Of a DNA stretch of 64,000 bases, positions 46,415 through 64,000 are shown in pieces. The position numbers and the translations under genes were made by a program. The notes beneath the pieces were generated by a model. It was not told the DNA's origin. It was given only the letters and a program-made list of their open reading frames with translations, and searched no databases. The DNA comes from Balamuthia mandrillaris (taxonomy: Eukaryota; Discosea; Longamoebia; Balamuthiidae): positions 22,501 through 86,500 of the forward strand of contig JAVKOQ010000099.1 in NCBI GenBank assembly GCA_031835245.1, given 5' to 3'. Numbering within the stretch: the first letter of the stretch is position 1; each line of letters begins with the position of its first letter.

Positions 46415-46751
46415 AGGGAACTGCGAACAAACAACATCGACAATGTGGTCATCCACCACGTGTGTGTACAAAAGTAAAATAAAACCGTTCAAACAAACAA
46501 GTCTTTTGAGCGCTGAGCAAGCTTCTCCCTTGCTTCCTCCTCTAGCGTTTCGCTGCTCCTAAAGGAGATCGTTATGATACGGACCATTTAATGTCGACGA
46601 CGTGAAATTATTATTGATATTTTATTGGTAGATCAATTGTAACAGATCAATTTGATCTTGCTTTTATTCTGTCGACACAGCGGAAAAATAGAGCAGATGC
46701 TGCACTCTTTCAGCTCCTTTGGAGCAGAGGTAGAGTAGCAAAGCAGAAGAG
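46415..46751. promoter_or_regulatory. intergenic, SpoU methyltransferase 5' flank with GACGACGTG motif
   Basis: Contains ATGTCGACGACGTGAAATTATTATTGA (46591-46617), a copy of the recurrent motif, 135 bases upstream of ATG 46752. Nothing coding was seen. Confidence 0.45.
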
Positions 46752-47978
46752 ATGGAAGGAAGGAACGGCGGCGAAGCTGGTGGGCCGGAGCACATCTCGC
46801 GGTCGGAGCCATCATCACAGCCACCAAAACAACAAGAAGAAGAAGGAGAAATAGTATTTGACAAAGCGGAGAACAAAGAACTCGCTGCTTTCCGTTCGTC
46901 CACGAAAAACAAGATCGTCTGCCTCCAAAATCTCGTCAGCCAAGTGCAGGCCATCGAGCGGGAATGGGACTCGTTCTCCCCGCCCCAACAGCGCGAGCGG
47001 AGGATCCGTTTGTTGGTCGCCTGTTTGGCCACGCTGAAGGGCCACAAGGACAAGGACCTGCGCGAGGTCTCCCGGTTGAGCGACAAAGTGCCGCCTCACG
47101 CCGACGTCTCCCAGTTCACGCTCAAACACTTTCTGGGGCTCTTCCTGCCCATCGAACGCAAACACACTCGTGGCCTTCGTGACGACGAGTTTCTCATCAC
47201 CCGCGACGACCACAGGGAAACAGGAGGGGAAGCAGCAGCGAACTACAGCAAACAAAGCATCCCATTGACGCTCGTGTTGGACAACATCCGCTCGGCGTTC
47301 AATGTTGGGTCCATCTTTCGAACGGCGGAGTGCTTGGGAGTCCAAAAGATTTACCTATGCGGCTATACGGCCACCCCGGAGGAAGGTAAAGCCACGCAGA
47401 GGACCACCATGAATGCTCACCACCACGTGCGGTGGGAGTGGAGGCAGCACGTCAAAGAGGTGGTGCAAGAGCTGAAGCGAGGTGAGGAGGGAGGAGATGC
47501 GGCAGGCGGGAAGGGAGGAAGAGGAATGCCGATCATTGCTTTGGAGACGGTGAAGGATCAGCCCACCATATTTGACTTTAGTTTCCCTCCTCCTTTTGTT
47601 AAAAAGCTGAAAGAAGAAGGGGAAGAAGAAGAAGAAGAAAAGGGAGAACAGAAGGCCTCTAAAAAGATAAAGAAAAATGGAGTGAAGCGGAAGAGAGAAA
47701 ATGCCGATCAAGAAGAAGACCAAGAAGAACGGAAAGAACCAGAACACATGGAGGAAGAAGAGGAAGAAGTAGGATGTGCATTGATACTTGGGAACGAGCG
47801 GCACGGCATAGAGAGCGATCTGTTGGCGATGTGCGATGCGGTGGTGAGCATTCCTTGTCGTGGTGTGAAGAACTCGCTCAACGTGGGCGTTGCGTTTGGC
47901 ATTTGCGGCTACGAAATACTTCGCCAGTGGCAGTTATCTTCTCCGAAAATCAGTCAAGCTCAAAAAAACATTACATAA
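46752..47978 (+). CDS. SpoU/TrmH-type RNA 2'-O-methyltransferase (408 aa, single exon)
   Basis: ATG 46752 to TAA 47976-47978. The SPOUT knot motifs are all present: motif 1 LVLDNIRSAFNVGSIFRTAE (about residue 175), motif 2 CALILGNERHGIESDLL (about 346), motif 3 VSIPCRGVKNSLNVGVAFG (about 370-389). These bind S-adenosylmethionine in the C-terminal knot and 2'-O-methylate ribose in tRNA or rRNA. Between motifs 1 and 2 lies a charged insert of about 100 residues (Glu/Lys-rich, bipartite basic KKIKKNGVKRKR suggesting nuclear import). The N-terminal 150 residues are a helical extension. It is intronless, unlike most neighbours. Confidence 0.92.
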   Translation: MEGRNGGEAGGPEHISRSEPSSQPPKQQEEEGEIVFDKAENKELAAFRSSTKNKIVCLQNLVSQVQAIEREWDSFSPPQQRERRIRLLVACLATLKGHKDKDLREVSRLSDKVPPHADVSQFTLKHFLGLFLPIERKHTRGLRDDEFLITRDDHRETGGEAAANYSKQSIPLTLVLDNIRSAFNVGSIFRTAECLGVQKIYLCGYTATPEEGKATQRTTMNAHHHVRWEWRQHVKEVVQELKRGEEGGDAAGGKGGRGMPIIALETVKDQPTIFDFSFPPPFVKKLKEEGEEEEEEKGEQKASKKIKKNGVKRKRENADQEEDQEERKEPEHMEEEEEEVGCALILGNERHGIESDLLAMCDAVVSIPCRGVKNSLNVGVAFGICGYEILRQWQLSSPKISQAQKNIT

Positions 47979-48046
47979 CAAACACTCTTCGTCAATAAAA
48001 GCAAGGCAAGAACGAAAGAATGAGGAGTTCGATTAAGATTGTTCGT

Positions 48047-58367
<10,321 letters not shown>

Positions 58368-58604
58368 TTTTTTTTCGGTCTTTCTTTCTATTCTTTTTTT
58401 TCTTTCTCTCTTTATTTTTATGTTAATTAATTTTGCATCACAATAATCGATGGACAAAATAAAAATCTTTCTTTGTTGATATTATTGACAGTAATCACCA
58501 ATTATCAAGAGACCATGCTGGTAGCTTCCTATGGTGAATCGTTTGCTATTCTCCATTGTTGTGAATTATTCTGGGTAGTTTATAAAAACAATCCGAAAGA
58601 AGGG

Positions 58605-58650
<46 letters not shown>

Positions 58651-58728
58651 ATGAGAGAATGAGAGAATGAGAGAATGAGAGAATGAGAGAATGAGAGAAT
58701 GCATAATATTTGGGTCTTCTACAGCAGT
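58368..58728. repeat. intergenic with (GA)n and (GAGAATGA)n
   Basis: Lies between the ArgRS stop (58729) and the Clu-RCC1 start (58367), both minus strand, so it holds the Clu promoter. (GA)n at 58612-58646 is followed by six units of GAGAATGA (58648-58699). No ORF is supported. Confidence 0.8.
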
Positions 58729-61264
58729 TTACATTCGTTCCAAAGGGTCAAGGCCCAACAGTCGCATGCCGTTGGCAAGGGTGACTCGCGCCGCTGAGAA
58801 GAGCAGCATACGGGCCTCGGCCAAAGGTTTCTCCCGCCCGATGATCCACAGCTCCCTGTGACAGGCCGAGATGCTGTGGCAGAGGTCCATCAAATAGGTG
58901 ACCAGGGTGCAGGGCTCCGTCTGCTCAAAGGCCGCCTTGATGGCCGCTGGGTAACGAGCCAGCTTCAAAATCAGGTCTGATATTTTGTTTTGTTTGGTTG
59001 TTGGAACAACGAAATAACTCAGAGAGAGAGAGAGGGTGTTTTACCATGAGCTTCCTTCTCGGTCAGCAAGGAGAGGTCGGCGTCAGGGTTGACGGTAGTA
59101 CCGTCCTTCTCGGCGCACTTCCTCTCCACACTGGCCAATCGAGCATGGGCGTACTGGAGGTAAGGTCCCGTGTCTCCCTCTGAGGCGGTGGCTCGCTCGA
59201 GGTTGAAATGGTAGTCTTTGATCCTGCGGGCGCTAAAGTCCTGGACGATGATGGCTGAGACGCCCACCACCTCCGCCGTCTTGTCCAGGTTCTCAATCTC
59301 GGCGGACTTCTCCTCGTTGCTCTGGATGATTTGCAACATGTGCTCCTTGCTCTCCTCCAGGATGTCAGAGAGGAATCGCACAGTGCCCTTTCGGGTGGAC
59401 ATGCCGAGCACCATGCCAAAGTTGATGTGTTGGCATTCAGAGGCCCAGGGTTTATCCATCAGTTCCAGTATCTTGAAGAGCTGTTGGAAGTGGAGGTTTT
59501 GCTGAGCTGCCACCTGTTTAACAAAGACACAAGGGTGAGGAGTTGTTGTTTTAATTGTTGGTGGAGAGAGGAAGAGAGAGCGAGAGAAGAGGCTCATGCG
59601 AAAGATTGTGATTTTTTGAACGTAATATCATCCAGATGGTCATAGAGAGTACGTTTTAATCATAGCCCCGTAGCAGAAAGTGCTGAAAAGAAGGGAGAGA
59701 GAGAGAGAGAGAGAGAGAGTCAATACGTACAACGTAAACCATCTTGTCAAAGTTATACTCTTTCTTTCGGTGAATAGCAGCTGCGATATCTCGGGTAATA
59801 TAAAGAGTAGCTCCATCGGACTTCTTAATTACCACTTTGCCCAGCTTGTACGCCTGATAAAACAAAGAAGGAAGAAGGGATGAGAATGTGAATGCAGGCC
59901 ACCAGAAGTGAGTTAGTTACGTACAGTGAGGTCGCAAATCATGGCTCCCTTGTCCTCTGTCAAGAGACCTTTGTCCTCCAGTTCCTTCACAGCCTCCAAC
60001 ATACCCTCACTGAACATCGACTCGCCAGAGTAAACATCAAACTCTACGTTAAGTTGCTGATATCGTTTCTTGTATTCATCAATGCTAAGTCCTCGGAACT
60101 TTCGCCATAGGGAAAGCGCTTCCTCGTCTCCATCCTCCATTTTCTTGAAATAAGCTCGCGCTTGATTGTGAATTTCAGGGTCTGCTTCGGCATCCTTGTT
60201 GATGGCCACATAGACGTCAAAGAGATGCATGATGGGATCGGCTTGCAGCTTCTCCTCGGAGCCGTGCTTCTTGAAGCCCACTGCCAAGAGGCCGTACTGT
60301 TTGCCCCAATCGCCCAAGTAGTTGATGGCAACCACGTTATAGCCCATCGCTTTGTGAACGTTCTTAAGGAAGTTGCCAATGACAGTGGATCGCAGGTGAC
60401 CAAAATGGAATGGCTTTGCAATGTTGGGAGAGCTTTGGAAGGAAGAAACAAAATGAGCAAACAAAGAAACAAACAAAGGTATGAAGAAGTAAAGCAAGAA
60501 TAATAGGAGAAAGAGGCTCATGCGAAAGATTGTGATTTTTTGAACATGATATCATCCAGACGGTCATAGAGAGTACGTTTTAATCATAGCCTCATTTGCG
60601 GGTAGGGAGAGAAGGGGGAGCAGAGAGAGCAGAACACATGAAGAGGATAGAAAAGCTAAGAAGCAATACCTAAATTCAATCACGGCAGTCTTCCCTTTGA
60701 ACTCATTGGAACAGCCCCAATTCTCTCCAAGTTTATGAATGGAAGGAAGCAGGACCTTCGCCAGCTCTGCCTTGTTGATATCGAAATTGAGGTATGGCCC
60801 AGCCGCTGTCGCAGATGTCAACAGCGGAGTGGGAGTGAACTGAAAAAGAAAAAGAGGAGACAAAGAGAGGTCAGAGAAAGATTCAAAAAAAAAAAGATTG
60901 ATGCAAGAGTTACCTCTTGCGCCCATTTGGCAGCAAAGTCGTTCGGCTTGCCCTTTAGTTTGGCGAATTTGTTGATCTTGGGTACGCACACGGCGTAGTC
61001 AGCCTGTTTTGGCACTTCGATGAGCTCCATCGCTTGTTCGGGAGTGATGCCGGCAAGTTTAGCAGTGACCTCTGCTACCTCCCTGACAAACTGCAACGCA
61101 CACACACAAAAAGGTGGAACAAGCACGAGTGAGAACGAACTTCATTTTTTTTCCTTAAAAAAAAGGCGCATCACAACAAGCGCAGGGGGGGGAGTACCTA
61201 CCACGTCCAGAGGGTGAGGGAGGTCCTCCGGCAGTGACGAAGAAGACTTTTCTATTACTTCCAT
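58729..61264 (-). CDS. RARS: arginyl-tRNA synthetase (7 exons, 585 aa)
   Basis: Exons 61264-61202, 61090-60914, 60839-60670, 60432-59925, 59853-59731, 59513-59045 and 58976-58729 join in phase. It is a class I synthetase that charges tRNA-Arg. The HIGH-type motif is [10 protein letters not shown] (about 146), preceded by [10 protein letters not shown]. It continues with [29 protein letters not shown], and the MSTRKG loop (385-390), the usual ArgRS substitute for KMSKS. The C-terminal anticodon-binding helices end [11 protein letters not shown]. The N-terminal 130 residues are the arginyl-specific additional domain ([20 protein letters not shown]). No mitochondrial presequence is visible. Introns 3 and 5 each contain a conserved 77-nt element. 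Confidence 0.95.
59591..59667 (-). ncRNA. candidate intronic C/D-box-like snoRNA, copy A
   Basis: 77 nt inside ArgRS intron 5. On the sense (minus) strand it starts GGCT-ATGATTA (box C-like) and ends CATGA-GCC, so GGCT and AGCC can close a short terminal stem. Internal GGATGATA resembles box C'. It is 73/77 identical to copy B in intron 3, with homology ending at the same two points. The D box reads ATGA rather than CTGA, which lowers confidence. Confidence 0.4.
60515..60591 (-). ncRNA. candidate intronic C/D-box-like snoRNA, copy B
   Basis: 77 nt inside ArgRS intron 3. Same terminal stem, box-C-like ATGATTA and internal GGATGATA as copy A. Four substitutions separate the copies, all internal. 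Flanking intron sequence is unrelated beyond a few bases. Confidence 0.4.
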
Positions 61265-61585
61265 TGTTGTTTGTGGTTTGCTGTGTGTGTATTTGGTCGC
61301 TTTCTTTGTTGAGCGGAAGAGCTATGAAAAAAAAAAAAAAACACGACCGTCCCGTTCTTCACTCCCTCCGCAAAACGTTGTTGGCTTTCAGCAGCGCTGT
61401 CCCTCTGAGAATTTTCTCAACCAGCTGGACAGAATGACTCCTCGTCATTTTAGTCGCGACGACATGAAATTACGATAATGAATTGCTGTCTAATTACGTT
61501 TCATGACGTCTTCACTTCGGCTTCAGTGCAATAAAACACGTCACTGAAATGGAAGAGTCTACTAAAAAAAAAAACAAGAAGGAGG
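61265..61585. promoter_or_regulatory. divergent promoter (ArgRS / small protein) with GACGAC motifs
   Basis: Contains GTCGCGACGACATGAAATTA (61453-61472) and CGTTTCATGACGTC (61498-61510), members of the recurrent motif family, between starts 61264 (minus) and 61586 (plus). Confidence 0.45.
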
Positions 61586-61865
61586 ATGGGAGGTGGAGCC
61601 TCTACCGAGGTATTGATAAAGGGACATTGGCGTACGACACCACCTACGGACCAACACCCTGAATGGCAAGTTCGTTACGATAAGGCTGAAGAGGTAAGTA
61701 TACTGCTCCTCGCGCGTTTGCATCCTTTGACTTATAATCTTAAACGTGGCTTCAAAACAGGGGTACTGGGTGCAAGCGCGTTATGCCGACGCTTATCGTG
61801 CAGCATTACATGAGGACTGTGCGCTTTTAGATATCTGCATCCCCACAAATAACCAGCAATCATAA
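61586..61865 (+). CDS. small conserved-looking protein of unknown function (2 exons, 70 aa)
   Basis: Exon 1 is 61586-61693 and exon 2 is 61761-61865, phase 0 (GAAGAG|gtaagt / aaaacag|GGGTAC). The protein begins Met-Gly-Gly-Gly-Ala-Ser, which could be N-myristoylated, and is rich in Trp, Tyr and Ala (GHWRTTPPTDQHPEWQVRY; GYWVQARYADAYRAALHEDC). A canonical GTAAGT donor and clean codon use support it. The Trp/Tyr-rich, helix-forming sequence recalls small accessory subunits of respiratory complexes, but I cannot name one. It is divergently paired with ArgRS. Confidence 0.6.
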
Positions 61866-61915
61866 TAATAAACAAAAAGGTCAATAAACATTATCAATCA
61901 TGATTGAATGTATGT

Positions 61916-62412
61916 TTATGAGGAGTGATACAGAACGACATAATTAGCAGCTTTGAATGGCGCGATAGCTGTAGGAATACGAAGGTCTCCAGGTTCGTTG
62001 AGTGGTAATGTCAAACGGCGTGGAGCACCATTTGGTGTTGCGTCTTGCATCATATAACGACCATGTATTGCAGTACCTCGTGCATCAGCTGGTGATACAA
62101 TAGTGAAGTCTATGCGTGATCTAAAACTAGAGAGATAACGAGTGAGATATAGATTGAGAAAGAGAGAGAGAGAACAAGTTGAGTACCGATCATAAGCTGG
62201 GAACGAAGCATCGGCAGTGTAAGTCTCGGTATGAGACAAGCCTTCGTCGTCAGTGTATTGAGTTTAGCCATGGAAGCAAACGTTGTTTTCTTCGACCCTG
62301 AGTTGCCAATACGTTTCGTATTCACAGCCTTCACGTGCATAACCTTTCCATAAACCTGTATAACAGATACAGCATTAGAGATAGAGTGATGCCTTCGGGT
62401 CATCATGCCCAT
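61916..62412 (-). CDS. small protein of unknown function (3 exons, 119 aa)
   Basis: Exons 62412-62313, 62241-62187 and 62120-61916 join in phase. The sequence starts MGMMTRRHHS and has a conserved-looking C-terminal half (RIDFTIVSPADARGTAI, HGRYMMQDATPNG, LTLPLNEPGDLRIP, ANYVVLYHSS) that would be beta-rich. No family was recognised. The first intron boundary is less certain than the second: the frame changes across it, and the chosen pair (AAAC|gtattg / acgaag|GCTTG) is the one that keeps phase. It is convergent with the 61586 gene and divergent from the carbonic anhydrase. Confidence 0.5.
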
Positions 62413-62551
62413 GACGACGCGAAATCAATAATTAATTGATATCACACGTGTCATAACTAAATAAAGTAATTTATGACGTCATAGCAATTTGACAAAAAGA
62501 ATGCCGGTTCACCACCAGTCAAAAAAAAAAAAAACAAGAAGCGCAAGAAGA

Positions 62552-63168
62552 ATGGCAGCCGCAGCACGCTCCTCTGCCTCCTACCTCCTGCCTCTTCTGC
62601 TGCTGCTCTCGGCGGGGGTGGCCACCCTCGTCGACGCTTTTTGCTACCGCGGCCACCTGAGCGCCAGGCAGGAGGCCTGCCAGTGGGGCTACGAAGGGGC
62701 GGAGGGTCCCGCCCACTGGGGCACCGTTTGTGACGGCCAGTACCCCGCCTGCAGCACCGGCGCGCAGCAGTCCCCCGTGGACCTTCTTGCCGAGGACGTG
62801 GGCAGCAACGACGGCAGCGAGGGCGGCACAGTGGAGCAAGTGGAGGGCGCCGACTATTTCCTCGAGTTGGAGTGGCACGACCAGGAGGAGGCGGAGATCT
62901 TCAACAACGGGCACACGATCGAGGTGGAGGTGCAGGCGGGCTCTACCGTGAGGGTGGAGGGGCTGTTGCCGGAGGGCCAGGAGTACCAGCTCAAGCAGTT
63001 CCACTTTCACACGCCCTCGGAGCATGCTTTTCAGGGCAAGACCTATCCTATGGAGATACACTTTGTGCACGCCACTGGTTTGTTACCATTACCTCCGAAG
63101 TTATCTCCTTCCTCTTGTGTTACGTTTGTTCATCCCTTTCTCCTCTCCTCTCCACTCCTTCCCTTCGC

Positions 63169-63211
<43 letters not shown>

Positions 63212-63753
63212 CTCTCCCTCTCTCTCTCGTCTTTTTCTTCCAATTAGAAAGCGGTAGCTTGGCGGTAGTGGGCATTCTGGTGGAGGAAGGACAAATAGAG
63301 AGCGCGTTCTTGCATGCGCTGGACCTCTCCGAACTGCCAGCCGACGCAGAGACGCCTCGTCGCACCGTGGCCATCGATTTTGCGCTGCTGTTTGAGGAGT
63401 TGGCGTCCTTTGAGTATGTTCACCTTCATGGCTCGCTGACCACTCCTCCTTGCTCTGAGGGTGTCATGGTATGTTTCCTCCACTACGTTCACTTTCTTTG
63501 CTTTTACGGTTTCACACTTATTCACTCCATTCTCCTTGATCATTCCACTGGCTATCACCAAAAAAAAAAAAAGTGGTTTGTGATCAAGAGCCCCATGGTT
63601 GCCACTACTGCACAACTCGAAGCCTTCACCACCATCCTGCAAGTCAACAACCGGCCTCTTCAGAGCTTGGGCAACAGAAACCAGACCGTCAACGAGGAAG
63701 GCACTTCTTCCTCTTCTTCTGCTCACTTTGTTGCTCCATCGTTTGTGCTGTAA
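62552..63753 (+). CDS. secreted alpha-carbonic anhydrase (3 exons, 308 aa)
   Basis: Exons 62552-63077, 63248-63468 and 63574-63753 join in phase. Residues 1-29 are a signal peptide (SSASYLLPLLLLLSAGVATLVDA). The alpha-CA core shows GAQQSPVDL, NNGHTIEV (His121, the proton-shuttle position), the zinc ligands His151 and His153 in QFHFHTPSEH and His170 in EIHFVH, and HGSLTTPPCSEGV with the active-site Thr. It hydrates CO2 outside the cell or in the secretory pathway. The tail is Ser-rich. An upstream in-frame ATG (62501) would add a Lys/Arg-rich stretch before the signal peptide, so 62552 is preferred. GC content of exon 1 is higher than its neighbours. Intron 1 contains (CT)n (63176-63228). Confidence 0.95.
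63174..63230. repeat. (CT)n in carbonic anhydrase intron 1
   Basis: CT repeat on the sense strand between donor 63078 and acceptor 63247. Confidence 0.9.
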
Positions 63754-63887
63754 ATTATTCTCATGTCGACCCGTTTAATAAAATTCATGTCGTCACGAAA
63801 TAAATCGGGCGAAAAATCGACAAAAAATTGGAAAAAATAGAAATAATATTCAACAACAAAAAAAGAGAAGAGAAAAGAAGAGAAAGG

Positions 63888-64000
63888 ATGGAGGAGACAA
63901 GAGTGACTGAGGCCAACGATGAGCAACAACAACAGCAGCACTTGGTAGAGAGCGGAAGGAAAGAAAGCGAGGAAAAGGAGAAGGAAAAGGGAACCAAGGG
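63888..64000 (+). CDS. 5' end of a hydrophilic protein (3' truncated by window edge)
   Basis: ATG 63888 opens a frame that stays open to the window end (37 codons): acidic start MEETRVTEANDEQQQQQ, then Lys/Glu-rich. An AT-rich leader and a GACGAC-type motif (TTCATGTCGTCACG, 63784-63797) lie 90 bases upstream, as at other starts here. Product unknown. Confidence 0.5.
   Translation, partial: MEETRVTEANDEQQQQQHLVESGRKESEEKEKEKGTK

Overview
The window is nuclear DNA of an intron-rich protist, most likely an amoebozoan close to Acanthamoeba/Balamuthia (Centramoebida). Three observations point that way: 119-nt 5S rRNA genes that read like the Acanthamoeba type, a canonical U2 snRNA, and a gene set with many short GT-AG introns (about 50-250 nt). 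That set includes a Clu-domain protein, SLC35 and AP-1 sigma subunits, HPt, vWA and RhoGAP proteins, and truncated hemoglobins. The placement is inferred from memory of these families, not from a search. Genes are dense and alternate between strands. Exon structures were derived by hand by requiring GT..AG boundaries, an open frame and matching phase at every junction.

Layout. 1-3.1 kb: the 3' end of a low-complexity protein, two small hydrophilic (LEA-like) proteins and an RRM protein. 3.5-6.4 kb: P5CS (proline synthesis). 6.7-9.5 kb: RhoGAP. 9.9-12.5 kb: small hydrophilic proteins, a 4-helix membrane protein and a stand-alone PRMT3-type zinc-finger relative. 13.5-15.4 kb: class II glutamine amidotransferase and tryparedoxin. 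15.8-17.8 kb: a small-RNA cluster (5S fragment, U2, and two full 5S genes in inverted orientation flanking a transposase-type HTH gene). 18-23.6 kb: OsmC, a two-ACT-domain protein, a SANT protein and an OTU deubiquitinase. 24-31 kb: truncated hemoglobin 1, a type I membrane protein, an SLC35B transporter, AP-1 sigma and HPt.

33-39.6 kb: a TRF4-type poly(A) polymerase and a PP2A-like pseudophosphatase. 39.6-45.3 kb: a 21-exon gene in which a RECQ1-type helicase continues in frame into a chromodomain and a vWA domain. 46-48 kb: truncated hemoglobin 2 and a SpoU methyltransferase. 48-58.4 kb: a 27-exon gene joining a Clu/TIF31 mitochondrial-clustering protein to an RCC1 propeller. 58.7-61.3 kb: arginyl-tRNA synthetase with two 77-nt conserved intronic elements. 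61.5-64 kb: two small unknown proteins, a secreted alpha-carbonic anhydrase and the start of another gene.

The most novel material is the two large fusion genes, the pseudophosphatase, the paired intronic RNA-like elements, the 5S/HTH arrangement, and a recurrent GACGACRYG motif that sits almost only in promoter regions. Simple repeats of the CT/TTC type are concentrated in introns with pyrimidines on the sense strand.
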